NCBI RefSeq assembly: GCF_005954645.2
Contig: NZ_CP040695.2
Location: forward strand, 2,294,001 to 2,358,000
DNA length: 64,000 nt
Reading direction: 5' to 3'
DNA from: Nocardioides sp. S-1144
GTDB taxonomy: Bacteria > Actinomycetota > Actinomycetes > Propionibacteriales > Nocardioidaceae
A program made the translations under genes and the position numbers. This document shows, in pieces, positions 30,332-40,554 of the stretch. Every line of letters begins with the position of its first letter. Within the stretch, counting starts at the first letter, position 1. The notes below the pieces were generated by a model. The model saw only the letters and a list, made by a program, of their open reading frames with translations, had not been told where the DNA came from and did no database searches.

Positions 30332-31285
30332 TCAGAGGTCCACGACGGCGATCGCGGGCTCGTGCAGGCTGCCGAGCCACACCCGGCCGTCGTGCTCCCG
30401 GACGCCGGTGACCATGTGGTAGCCCGTGCGCTGGGTGGTCGGGTCGACGTCGACGTCGTGCACCAGCCGGCCGTCGTCGTCGTAGGCCTGGACCCGCACG
30501 GTCCGCCGCGGCGCCGGCTGGAGCCGCTCGGGCAGCCGGGTCGCGAGGCGGCGCAGCGCCATCGGGGCGGTCTGCAGGCGCTCGACGGTGGCGTCGCGGG
30601 GGCTGGCGATGGTGACCCAGATGAGGCCGTCGCTGCCGCGGGCGATGTTGTCGGGGTAGCCGGGCAGGTTGCTGCACAGGAGGTCGCGCATGCCGGCGTT
30701 CGGGCCGGTGAGCCAGCGGCGCACGACGGTGCGGGCGCCGGTCTCGGCCACCGCGACGTAGTCCTCGGCCCGCGACAGCGCGACGCCGTTGGCGAAGGCG
30801 AGCCCGTCGAGGACGACGGTGACGGTGCCGTCGGTGTCGAGGCGCAGCAGCCGCCCGGTCCGGGTGTTCTGGACGAGGTCGGCCTTCCAGTCCTCGATGC
30901 CGAAGCGGGTGGAGGAGTCGGAGAACCAGACCGTCCCGTCGGCGGCGATCGCGGCGTTGTTGCAGAACCGCATCGGCCGGCCGTCGACCTCGCCGGTGAC
31001 CGCCTCGACGGCACCGTTGCGGGTGTCGACGCGCAGCAGGCCGCGGTGCGCGTCGCAGACCAGGAGCCGCCCGTCGAGGTCGATCTCGAGGCCGAGCGGG
31101 CGTCCCCGGGTCTGGGCCACCCGGTCGACCTGGGAGCCGTCGGGGCTGACGCGGAAGACCGAGCCGTCCTCGGTGCCGGTGAAGACGGCGCCCTCGTCGG
31201 CGCCGGAGCGGCCCACGACGACGTCCTCGGCGCCCGGACCGGGGACGGGGTGGACGGTGAGGGTGCGGTTCGTGCCGGTCGTCAT
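30332..31285 (-). CDS. SMP-30/strictosidine synthase-like six-bladed beta-propeller
   Basis: 317 residues. The strictosidine-synthase-like signature is clear: [52 protein letters not shown] and [18 protein letters not shown]. Bacterial members are generally lactonases or arylesterases of the SMP-30/gluconolactonase family and coordinate Ca2+ through Asn/Asp in these loops. No signal peptide, so cytosolic. ATG overlaps the Nudix stop (ATGA). True substrate unknown; alkaloid synthesis is not implied. Confidence 0.8.
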   Translation of the reverse strand: MTTGTNRTLTVHPVPGPGAEDVVVGRSGADEGAVFTGTEDGSVFRVSPDGSQVDRVAQTRGRPLGLEIDLDGRLLVCDAHRGLLRVDTRNGAVEAVTGEVDGRPMRFCNNAAIAADGTVWFSDSSTRFGIEDWKADLVQNTRTGRLLRLDTDGTVTVVLDGLAFANGVALSRAEDYVAVAETGARTVVRRWLTGPNAGMRDLLCSNLPGYPDNIARGSDGLIWVTIASPRDATVERLQTAPMALRRLATRLPERLQPAPRRTVRVQAYDDDGRLVHDVDVDPTTQRTGYHMVTGVREHDGRVWLGSLHEPAIAVVDL

Positions 31286-31701
31286 GGCAGCAGCTCTCGG
31301 TAGAGGTCGGAGGCGAGGAAGTCGTCCAGGACGAGGGCGCAGGAGGTCGTGAGCGGCAGGGTGCGGAGCCGGGCGGGCTCGACGAAGACCATCTGCCGGC
31401 CCTCGTGGCACTCGACCTCGGTCAGCTCGGTGCGGGCGGCGTAGAGGCGGAAGGTGTCGTCGCCGCCGCACGGCTCGCTGAAGAACGTGCGCTCGCCCCA
31501 CAGCACCAGCCCGCCGTCGAGGACGACGCCGGTCTCCTCGGCCAGCTCCCGGTAGGCGGCCTGCTCGTAGCTCTCGCCCTCCTCGACCCCGCCGCCGGGG
31601 AAGCCCCACCGCTCGGGATCGATCCGCGGGTGCTCGTCGCGCTCCTGCACCAGCAGCCGGCCGTGCGGGTCGACGAGGGTGGTGGAGGCGAAGCGGTGCA
31701 C
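31282..31701 (-). CDS. Nudix hydrolase
   Basis: 139 residues. Complete Nudix box GGVEEGESYEQAAYRELAEE then TGV (about residues 36-59), matching Gx5Ex7REUxEExGU, with metal-binding Glu residues present. Substrate class cannot be told; an NDP or damaged nucleotide is possible. GTG start six bases after TAGGTT (leaderless). Its TGA overlaps the ATG of the propeller protein by four bases, so the two may act on linked substrates or merely share a message. Confidence 0.88.
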   Translation of the reverse strand: MHRFASTTLVDPHGRLLVQERDEHPRIDPERWGFPGGGVEEGESYEQAAYRELAEETGVVLDGGLVLWGERTFFSEPCGGDDTFRLYAARTELTEVECHEGRQMVFVEPARLRTLPLTTSCALVLDDFLASDLYRELLP

Positions 31702-31741
31702 CCGACCAACCTAGTGGCCCCGGTGGTGCGACCCTGGGGCC

Positions 31742-32776
31742 ATGACCGGTCGTCGACCCACCGCCCTGGCCCTCGGGACGCTCCCCCTGCTGCTGGCCCT
31801 GGTGCTGGCCCTGGCGCTCGCCGCGCCGGCCCCGCCGGCGTCCGCCCGCGCCGAGGAGCCGGAGGTCACCGGGTACGCGCTGGGCAGCCTGGCGGCCCGG
31901 GTGCTCGCCCGCGACGCCGGCGCGCTGACCACGGTCACCGTCGCGGCCGCCCCGCTGTCCGCCGACGGCCGGCGGGCGCTGCGCCCGGCCGCCGACGTCC
32001 TGCGGGTGGGGCGGGTGGCGCGACGTCAGGGGCTGCGCACCGAGCTGCTGCTCTCGAACTACAGCAACCGCCTCGGCGCCTTCGACCCGCGCGCCGCGCA
32101 CCGGCTGCTCTCCGACCCGCGGTCGGTCCGCCGGGTGGCCCGCCAGCTCGCGCGTCACGTCGCCGACGGCCGCTGGGACGGCGTCAACGTGGACCTCGAG
32201 CTGGTCCGGCGCGACGACGCGGGCGGGCTCGTCGCCCTGGTCGAGGCGCTCCAGGACGCGATGCCCGCCGAGCGGACCGTCACCATCGACATCAGCGCCT
32301 CGACCTCGCTGCGCTCCTACCGCGACCGCGGCTACGCCCTGGCCCGGATCGGGCGCGCCGTGGACGCCGTCCAGCTGATGGCCTACGACCAGCACGGGCC
32401 GACGTGGTCGGGTCCCGGGCCGGTCGGCGACCTGCGCTGGCAGCGGGCCGCCGTCGAGACCGTCCTGCGCCGGGTCCCGGCGAGCCGCCTGGACCTCGGC
32501 GTCGCGGGCTACGGTTACACCTGGCCGCCGGCGTCCTCGGGCCGCACCGGGCGCACGGTGACGCCGGCCCGGGCCCGGCTGCTGGTCGAGCGGGCCGGCG
32601 TCCGCGCGGTCTGGCACGCCCGGTCCGGCGAGTGGTCGGCCCGCCTGCCCGACGGCACGGCGCTCTGGTGGTCCGACGCCCGCTCCTACGACCGCCGCGT
32701 CGACCTCGCCGAGGAGCTCGGCCTGCGCGGACTCGCCGTCTGGCGCCTTGGCTCCGCCGACCCCCTCCCCCGCTGA
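31742..32776 (+). CDS. Secreted glycoside hydrolase family 18-like protein
   Basis: 344 residues. Leu/Ala-rich signal peptide (about 1-36, cleavage near ASA-RAEE). GH18 catalytic signature WDGVNVDLELV (DxxDxE type, about residues 144-154, Glu as acid), preceded by a strand-3 SxGG-like region LLLSNYSNRLGAF, and QLMAYDQHGPTWSGPG plus a final strand with LRGLAVWRLGSAD. Such YaaH/chitinase-like enzymes cleave GlcNAc-containing polymers including peptidoglycan. No LysM or carbohydrate-binding module. The last Arg codon and TGA come from the first 6 bp of the palindromic array downstream. Confidence 0.82.
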   Translation: MTGRRPTALALGTLPLLLALVLALALAAPAPPASARAEEPEVTGYALGSLAARVLARDAGALTTVTVAAAPLSADGRRALRPAADVLRVGRVARRQGLRTELLLSNYSNRLGAFDPRAAHRLLSDPRSVRRVARQLARHVADGRWDGVNVDLELVRRDDAGGLVALVEALQDAMPAERTVTIDISASTSLRSYRDRGYALARIGRAVDAVQLMAYDQHGPTWSGPGPVGDLRWQRAAVETVLRRVPASRLDLGVAGYGYTWPPASSGRTGRTVTPARARLLVERAGVRAVWHARSGEWSARLPDGTALWWSDARSYDRRVDLAEELGLRGLAVWRLGSADPLPR

Positions 32777-32976
32777 CCCGTCGCTGATCACTGACGGGTC
32801 ACCCACCCCTCCGCGCTGACCCGTCGCTGATCACTGACGGGTCACCCACCCCTCGACGCTGACCCGTCGCTGATCACTGACGGGTCACCCACCCCTCCGC
32901 GCTGACCCGTCGCTGATCACTGACGGGTCACCCACCCCTCGGCGCTGACCCGTCGCTGATCAGCGACGGGTCAGCG
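32771..32976. repeat. Five-unit, strictly 43-bp-period palindromic array between convergent genes
   Basis: Units start at 32771, 32814, 32857, 32900 and 32943. Units 1-4 carry GACCCGTC-GC-TGATCA-CT-GACGGGTC, an imperfect palindrome, and a spacer GGTCACCCACCCCTC plus three variable bases. Unit 5 has the perfect form identical to the two units at 3298-3374. The left edge gives the CGC-TGA end of the GH18 gene; the right edge gives the same for the patatin gene on the minus strand. No spacer diversity, so not a CRISPR. Likely a REP-like or terminator element. Confidence 0.93.
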
Positions 32977-35187
32977 GGGGTGGTGGTCGTCGTCGGTGGC
33001 GCGGTCGACGACGCGGTCGAGGTAGAGGCGGACGGGGGTGGCGACGACCCGGACGAGGCGGAGCTTGAGGCGCTCGGCGAGGCCGGCGTCCGGCGGGACG
33101 TCGGTGTCGTCGACCCGGCGCGCGAGCACCCACTCCAGGGCCGGACCGGCCCCCCGGACCTCGCCGAGCACCTCCGGGACGGTGTCGATGAGGAGGTCGA
33201 GCGAGTCGTCCTCGGCCACCATCTCGCGCAGCAGCTGTCCCGGTTGCTGGTGGTAGGCCCGCAGCGCGCCCACCTCGAGCCGGTCCGGGCTCGTGCCGTC
33301 GGCCGCGAGGATGGCGTCCGCGAGCGCCCGGCACGCGGGATCGTCGGCGAACCCGCGTCCGACGAGGTACTCGCAGAGCGCGCTGGCGCCGTCGAGGCGG
33401 CCCCACAGCCAGTCGTGCGCGCGCCCCTCGCGCGAGCCGAACGCCCCGAAGTGGTTCCACCGCTCGCCGTGGAGCTTCCGGGCCGGCCAGTCGCCGTAGC
33501 CGCTCGCCTCCACCGGCACCAGGGGCGGGGCGGCCGGGGTGACCTGGCGGTAGCGAAACGCCGGCCGGTCCCCCGACTCCGGCGACAGCGCCGAGGACAC
33601 CACCTCCAGGTCGAGCGAGTGCTGGGCCAGGTCGGCGGCGCTCGGCGCGCCGGGCCAGGCGACGCCGACCGCCTCGACGACGTCCGCGAGCAGCACCCCG
33701 ACCTCCGCGCGCGCCCCCAGGTCGTCGTGGACGGCGGTCAGCGCGGCCAGCCGCGCCGACGGCGACGACGTCGGGGCGACGGCGGCCAGCAGCGCCTCCT
33801 CCTCGGCGCGGCGCAGCGTGCGGACCCGGCGCTGGGCCCGGTCGACCGCGCGGAAGGCCTGGGTGCGGGTGGCGTCGTCGGCCGCGGTGAGGACGAGCGC
33901 GCGTCCCCACCAGCGCAGGATCCGCGCCGCGGCCGGCAACCCCCAGGACCAGGCGGTCGGGTCGAACGCCGGCCCGTCGGGCACCACCGGCCAGGCCTCC
34001 CCGGCGAGCTCGAGGGGGGCCGGGGGCACCAGCTGGGCGGGCCGCCCGAGCGCGAGCAGCCACCGCTCGGCCTCCTCCAGGCGCCGCGCCCGGTAGGCGG
34101 GGAACAGCGCCGCGGCCGCCGCCCGCCCCGCGACCGGGTCGAGCACGGGCACCGAGGACGGCGACAGCAGGTCGGCCAGCACGTGGTGCGGCCCGGACCG
34201 GCTGGACGACGCCCGGGCGAAGGACTCACCCAGGGTCTCCATGTCGGCGCGCTGGTCGGGCTCGCGCACGGCGCCGACCACCGCCCCGACCACCCGGGCG
34301 ACGTCGGGTGCGTCCCCGCTGGTCCAGGGCTGTCCGGCGGCGGCGGTGCTCGGCGTGACGTAGAGGACGACGCGCTCGAACGGCGCCGCCACCGACCGGT
34401 CGCGCAGCTCGTCGAGGAGCGGCTCGAAGGGGGCGTTGTCGAGCACGCCCCCGTCGATCAGCCACGTCTGCGGGTCGTCGTCGCGCCGGTCGCGGCGGCG
34501 CTCGCGCAGGGCGGCGCCCTCCCACACGGGCGCGAAGGCGACCGGGAGCCCCGCCGAGGCCCGCCCCGCCAGGGCGACCACGGTGTCGGGGCCGAAGTCG
34601 TCGTCCTCGAGGACGCCGTCGGCGCCGTGGCGCAGGCGGAACCGGTAGACCCGGCGGCTGTCGACCGCCCAGGCGGCGAGCCCGTGCTCGAGGTCGTAGC
34701 GACGCGGCTGCGGCCGCAGCGCCGTCGCGGTGACCAGCAGCGTGCACTCGGCCGGCTCGAGGCCCGGGCGCGGCGCGATGCCGGCGACGACGTCGGCGAC
34801 CGAGCGGACGAAGAAGTCGCCGTCGAGCACCGACGGCGCGGCCTCCTTGTCCTCGCGGAGCAGCGCGCCGCGCTGGAGCGCGGCGAGGTCGCCCCAGACG
34901 GCCTTCATGTGCGGCAGCTCCGCGCCGCGGGCGACCGCCGTGGCGAGCAGCGTGCCGTTGATGCCGCCGGCGCTGGTGCCGGCGACGGCGTCGACCACCA
35001 CGCGCCGGTCGGTGCGCCCGAGGATCGCGCGCCAGGCGTCGTGCACCGCCTGCTCCCCCGGCTCGGCGGGACCGACGCCGACCGAGGCCAGGCGCAGCCG
35101 GTCGAGCTCGTGGACGACGCCGCCCATCCACACCGCCAGGCTGACGCCGCCGTTCAGGACGAGCGCGAAGCGGGTCTCGGTGGTCAT
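32971..35187 (-). CDS. Patatin-like phospholipase, DUF3376-containing
   Basis: 738 residues. Patatin catalytic dyad: LNGGVSLAVWMGG oxyanion loop (about 11-23), nucleophile Ser in AGTSAGGINGTLLA (about 67) and Asp in WLIDGGVLDNAP (about 244). The large C-terminal region (about 330-738) matches the DUF3376 patatin-related proteins of actinobacteria. No signal peptide or clear membrane span. Likely a lipid acyl hydrolase; the native lipid is unknown. Start chosen at ATG 35187, where the family begins and GGTGGGGG precedes, rather than 36 bases upstream. The stop lies in the palindromic array. CapV-type CBASS effectors are also patatins, but no cyclase neighbour is present. Confidence 0.85.
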   Translation of the reverse strand: MTTETRFALVLNGGVSLAVWMGGVVHELDRLRLASVGVGPAEPGEQAVHDAWRAILGRTDRRVVVDAVAGTSAGGINGTLLATAVARGAELPHMKAVWGDLAALQRGALLREDKEAAPSVLDGDFFVRSVADVVAGIAPRPGLEPAECTLLVTATALRPQPRRYDLEHGLAAWAVDSRRVYRFRLRHGADGVLEDDDFGPDTVVALAGRASAGLPVAFAPVWEGAALRERRRDRRDDDPQTWLIDGGVLDNAPFEPLLDELRDRSVAAPFERVVLYVTPSTAAAGQPWTSGDAPDVARVVGAVVGAVREPDQRADMETLGESFARASSSRSGPHHVLADLLSPSSVPVLDPVAGRAAAAALFPAYRARRLEEAERWLLALGRPAQLVPPAPLELAGEAWPVVPDGPAFDPTAWSWGLPAAARILRWWGRALVLTAADDATRTQAFRAVDRAQRRVRTLRRAEEEALLAAVAPTSSPSARLAALTAVHDDLGARAEVGVLLADVVEAVGVAWPGAPSAADLAQHSLDLEVVSSALSPESGDRPAFRYRQVTPAAPPLVPVEASGYGDWPARKLHGERWNHFGAFGSREGRAHDWLWGRLDGASALCEYLVGRGFADDPACRALADAILAADGTSPDRLEVGALRAYHQQPGQLLREMVAEDDSLDLLIDTVPEVLGEVRGAGPALEWVLARRVDDTDVPPDAGLAERLKLRLVRVVATPVRLYLDRVVDRATDDDHHPR

Positions 35188-35265
35188 GCCCCCACCTGAC
35201 ACCCGCCACCGACCCGACCGCATGACCCGTTCGGGTCACCACCACGGGGACCGGTCACGGGCGGC

Positions 35266-35637
35266 TCAGAGCCGGGGCCGGTGCCGGGTGCCGCGCAGGG
35301 CGTCCTCGACCAGCCCGACCTCGCGGCGCACGGCGGACAGGCGGGCGTCCTCGGTCAGCCAGGTGTCGACGGCGGCGTCGACGACGTCGGGGCTCGCGAC
35401 GTCGCGCAGCTCGGCACGCGCCTCGCTCAGGCCGCGGCGGCAGGCGGCCTGCATCGCCTCGACGTGCAGCACCGCGAACCGGGCGAGCACCAGGACGTGG
35501 CGCCGCAGGGTCGGGTAGGTGCGGTACTCGGGTGGGCAGACGTCGAGGAGCCACGACTCCGCCGTGCCCTCCCAGCGCTCGGTGTCGGGGGGTCGGACCG
35601 GGCTCGGCCAGCCGGGCGGGGCGTACGGGCGGGACAT
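35266..35637 (-). CDS. Small protein of unknown function
   Basis: 123 residues, no membrane segment. Two regions are visible: a Pro/Trp-rich start (MSRPYAPPGWPSPVRPPDTERWEG) and a helical body with many Arg/Glu/Ala (RRHVLVLARFAVLHVEAMQAACRRGL). I recognise no domain. Codon usage and a single open frame support a real gene. It stands alone between the patatin gene and the YjbQ gene, all on the minus strand, 33 bp after the latter's stop. Confidence 0.6.
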   Translation of the reverse strand: MSRPYAPPGWPSPVRPPDTERWEGTAESWLLDVCPPEYRTYPTLRRHVLVLARFAVLHVEAMQAACRRGLSEARAELRDVASPDVVDAAVDTWLTEDARLSAVRREVGLVEDALRGTRHRPRL

Positions 35638-35670
35638 GGCGCCAGGCTACTCGAACGCCTGTTCGAACGG

Positions 35671-36084
35671 CTAGCCCGCCAGGAAGGAGAACCGGACCTC
35701 GCGGACGTCGTTGTCGACGTTGAGGTCGACCAGGCAGATGCTCTGCCACGTCCCGAGCGCGAGGCTGCCGTCGAGGACCGGAACCGTGGCGTGCGGCGGC
35801 ACGATGGCCGGCATCACGTGGGACCGACCGTGACCGGGGCTCCCGTGCCGGTGCCGCCAGCGGTCGTCGGCCGGCAGCAGGTCGCCGAGCGCGGTCAGCA
35901 GGTCGTCGTCGCTGCCGGCGCCGGTCTCGATGACGGCGATCCCGGCGGTGGCGTGCGGCACGAAGACCTGCAGCAGCCCGTCGTCGGCGCTGGCGACGTC
36001 GGCCAGGAACGCCTCGGCGTCCGCGGTCAGGTCGAGCACCCGCTCGGTGCCGCCGGTGCGGTACGAGCGGACCTCGCTACGCAC
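35671..36084 (-). CDS. YjbQ/UPF0047 family protein (secondary thiamine-phosphate synthase-like)
   Basis: 137 residues. Family motifs: VFVPHATAGIAVIETGAGSD, GHGRSHVMPAIVPPHATVPV, LGTWQSICLVDLNVDNDVREV; the His/Asp/Glu positions form a metal site. E. coli YjbQ has weak thiamine phosphate synthase activity and rescues thiE mutants. GTG start overlaps the thiamine-binding-protein gene by eight bases, so the pair is coupled, giving genomic support for a thiamine link. The canonical thiamine biosynthesis genes are not in the window. Confidence 0.85.
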   Translation of the reverse strand: MRSEVRSYRTGGTERVLDLTADAEAFLADVASADDGLLQVFVPHATAGIAVIETGAGSDDDLLTALGDLLPADDRWRHRHGSPGHGRSHVMPAIVPPHATVPVLDGSLALGTWQSICLVDLNVDNDVREVRFSFLAG

Positions 36085-36385
36085 CGCCGCGCTCCAGCGC
36101 CGACTCGAGCCGGTCGAGCTTCGCCGTCATCTCGCCGGACCGACCGGCGCGGATGTCGGCCTTGAGCACCAGACCGACCCGCGGGGAGACCTCGGCGACG
36201 ACGTCGACGGCGCGCTTGACGACCGCCATCACCTCGTCCCACTCGCCCTCGATGTTGGTGAACATCGAGTTTGTCTCGTGCGGCAGCCCGGACTCCCGGA
36301 CGACGCGCACCGCGGCCGCGACGGCCTCGGCGACTCCCCCGTCGGCGTCGCCGGAGCTGGGACTGATGCTGAAGGCCACGATCAT
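36077..36385 (-). CDS. MTH1187/YkoF-type thiamine-binding protein (DUF77)
   Basis: 102 residues. The ferredoxin-like fold of the DUF77 family is recognisable: MIVAFSISPSSGD at the start, SGLPHETNSMFTNIEGEWDEVM in the middle (about 38-58) and RVGLVLKADIRAG later. Members bind thiamine or its hydroxymethylpyrimidine part. ATG lies seven bases after TACCGT, predicted leaderless, and its end overlaps the YjbQ-like gene. The pair may scavenge or salvage thiamine; a TPP riboswitch is absent here, consistent with the leaderless start. Confidence 0.82.
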   Translation of the reverse strand: MIVAFSISPSSGDADGGVAEAVAAAVRVVRESGLPHETNSMFTNIEGEWDEVMAVVKRAVDVVAEVSPRVGLVLKADIRAGRSGEMTAKLDRLESALERGGA

Positions 36386-36443
36386 GCCCGCCACGGTAGC
36401 GACCCGGTCGGAGGCTGGGTCGGCGGCCGGGTCGGCGGCCGGG

Positions 36444-37145
36444 TCAGCCGGTGAAGACCGCGTAGCTGCTGCCGAGGAAGAAGCCGCTGCCGGCGACCGT
36501 GTCGACGCAGGTGACGCCCGAGGCCTCGAGCAGGCATTGGACCGCACCGGACGGCGAGGCGACCACCGAGCCGTCGGCGACGCTCGCGGCGCCGGGCTCG
36601 CGGATGGTGTCGCTGTTGCACTCCGCGGTCGGGGCGCCGCCCTCACCGAAGACCACCCGGCCCACGCTCTGGACCGGCCCGTCGGTCCCGCAGTAGTCGG
36701 GGTCGGGGATGCCGCCGGAGGGCAGCTCGCACCCGACGGCGAAGCGGGACTGGGTCAGGCAGTAGATCCCCGAGGCGGTCTGGAACCGTTTCGCCGTCTG
36801 CGGCTCCTGGCCGGCGGCGTCGAGCTTGGCCAGCGCGTCGGCGTAGGTCGTCGGCACCGGGTCGGGGCCCGGCGCCGGGGGCGGCGTCGTGGTCTGCGAC
36901 GGCTCGACCGTCTCGCTGGGGGTCGGGTCCGGCGTCGGCGTGAAGGACGGCGTCTCGGACGGCGTCTCGGACGGCGTCTCGCTCGGCGTCTCGGAGGGCG
37001 TCTCGGTGGGCGTCTCGGACGGGGTGGTCGGGCCCGAGGTCGGCGTGTCGCTGGGGGTCGGGTCGGCGCTCGGCTCGTCGTCACCGCAGGCGGACAGGCC
37101 CAGCGCGAGGACGGCGACCAGGGCCACGAGGGGAAGTCGGCTCAC
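36444..37145 (-). CDS. Ser/Thr/Pro-repeat lipoprotein of unknown function
   Basis: 233 residues. Signal peptide with lipobox LGLSACGDD (Cys about residue 20), then a 60-residue linker rich in T-P-S-E built on 12-bp in-frame repeats (SETP units, about 36925-37040), then a ~130-residue globular part with four to six cysteines (GIYCLTQSRFAVGCE, DYCGTDG, ECNSDT, VQCLLEASGVTCVDT) that suggest disulfides outside the cell. The linker resembles cell-wall-spanning stalks. GTG start close to a GACGAT box. No known domain recognised. The repeat tract is a possible length-polymorphic site. Confidence 0.7.
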   Translation of the reverse strand: MSRLPLVALVAVLALGLSACGDDEPSADPTPSDTPTSGPTTPSETPTETPSETPSETPSETPSETPSFTPTPDPTPSETVEPSQTTTPPPAPGPDPVPTTYADALAKLDAAGQEPQTAKRFQTASGIYCLTQSRFAVGCELPSGGIPDPDYCGTDGPVQSVGRVVFGEGGAPTAECNSDTIREPGAASVADGSVVASPSGAVQCLLEASGVTCVDTVAGSGFFLGSSYAVFTG

Positions 37146-37256
37146 GCCGACATCGTCGCGCGTCGAGCCGCCGCCGGGGTGGAACCGGCCCCGCCCGGGC
37201 GCGCCGCGACGTCCGGTGCCCTCGACGCCGGCCGGCGCAGGGGTGATCCTGGTCCG

Positions 37257-37562
37257 ATGACCCCCGAGGAGCTCGCCGAGCACTGCGCCTCGCTGCCGGG
37301 CTGCCGCCGCAAGGGCACGACCGCCCGCCCGGCCTGGTACGTCGCCGACCGGCTCGTGGTCCGCCTCGAGGACCCCACGACCGTGACCATCCGCTGCACG
37401 CTCGCCCAGCGCGAGAGCCTGCTCGCCGCCCATCCCGAGACGTTCGGCGTCCCGCCGTCGATGGAGCGGCACGAGAAGGTCCAGGCCGTCCTCGACCGGG
37501 GCGACGACGACGCCGTCCGCGACGCCGTGAGCGCGGCCCACCGCCTCCAGCGCGACCGCTAG
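37257..37562 (+). CDS. MmcQ/YjbR family protein
   Basis: 101 residues, the normal size of the MmcQ/YjbR fold (PF04237). Start MTPEELAEHCASLPGC resembles the family N-terminus, followed by a beta-rich core ARPAWYVADRLVVRLEDPTTVTIR and a helical end. The fold resembles CyaY-like proteins; members are annotated as putative DNA-binding but the biochemical role is unproven. Short distance to aconitase end (convergent, 116 bp). ATG start; no strong ribosome site, GGTCCG before it. Confidence 0.7.
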   Translation: MTPEELAEHCASLPGCRRKGTTARPAWYVADRLVVRLEDPTTVTIRCTLAQRESLLAAHPETFGVPPSMERHEKVQAVLDRGDDDAVRDAVSAAHRLQRDR

Positions 37563-37620
37563 CCCCGGCCCGGCAGCAGGGCGACGAGCGCGTCGCGGGC
37601 CTGGACGACGTCCGGACGCA

Positions 37621-37657
37621 CCACCGCCCCGGCACCACGGGGGTGTCGGGGCGGTGG
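37621..37657. terminator. Hairpin terminator downstream of acnA
   Basis: CCACCGCCCCG (37621-37631) pairs with CGGGGCGGTGG (37647-37657); the stem continues with CACC/GGTG around ACGGG after one mismatch. It lies between the convergent acnA and MmcQ genes and can stop transcription from either side. No U-tract. Confidence 0.65.
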
Positions 37658-37678
37658 GGTGCCGGTGCGGGCGGGGCG

Positions 37679-40363
<2,685 letters not shown>

Positions 40364-40401
40364 CAGCCGTCTCCTCTGGGTGCTCGTGTGGCCTCCGCCC
40401 A

Positions 40402-40428
40402 TCTTGCCGCCGCCGGCAAGACCGGCGG
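40402..40428 (-). promoter_or_regulatory. Alternative hairpins in the acnA 5' leader
   Basis: Two overlapping inverted repeats that cannot form together: TCTTGCCG/CGGCAAGA with loop CCGC (40402-40421, plus-strand order) and CCGCCGG/CCGGCGG with loop CAAGA (40410-40428). They lie 39 to 65 bases upstream of the acnA ATG, in the transcribed leader. Mutually exclusive stems of this kind can act as an attenuator or affect mRNA access; no known riboswitch class is recognised. Confidence 0.4.
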
Positions 40429-40461
40429 TAGTAAGGCGGGCCTAACCGGCCTCGTCATGTC

Positions 40462-40500
40462 TCTTGATATCAAGATACACGGGATCGAGGAAGTTTTCAC
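40462..40500 (-). promoter_or_regulatory. acnA promoter with perfect 14-bp operator TCTTGATATCAAGA
   Basis: The palindrome TCTTGATATCAAGA (40462-40475) is the most AT-rich patch in the neighbourhood. A candidate promoter on the minus strand is GTGAAA (40500-40495), 17 bp, TATCTT (40477-40472), so the palindrome overlaps the -10 box and the predicted start. MarR-family regulators such as Streptomyces TamR control aconitase genes; the site resembles such dyads, but no MarR gene is in the window. Confidence 0.65.
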
Positions 40501-40514
40501 GTCGCGCCCGCGGA

Positions 40515-40545
40515 CGCGACGGTCCCGGCGGCCGGGACCGTCGCG
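40515..40545. terminator. 14-bp perfect hairpin downstream of VWA gene
   Basis: CGCGACGGTCCCGG (40515-40528) and CCGGGACCGTCGCG (40532-40545) with loop CGG. It follows the VWA gene (minus strand) by ten bases and precedes the acnA promoter, so it insulates the two. No U-tract. Confidence 0.7.
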
Positions 40546-40554
40546 CGGGCCGGC

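Noticed and set aside
30332-32806. Large frame extending the propeller protein upstream through the Nudix gene
   Set aside because: The Nudix gene is intact in another frame and ATGA overlap fixes the propeller start.
32771-32976. Possible CRISPR array
   Set aside because: Units are directly tandem at 43 bp with near-identical spacers and palindromic repeats; no cas genes.
32971-35187. CBASS-type antiphage effector (CapV patatin)
   Set aside because: No cyclic-nucleotide synthase, ubiquitin-like or HORMA genes adjoin; DUF3376 indicates a different patatin group.
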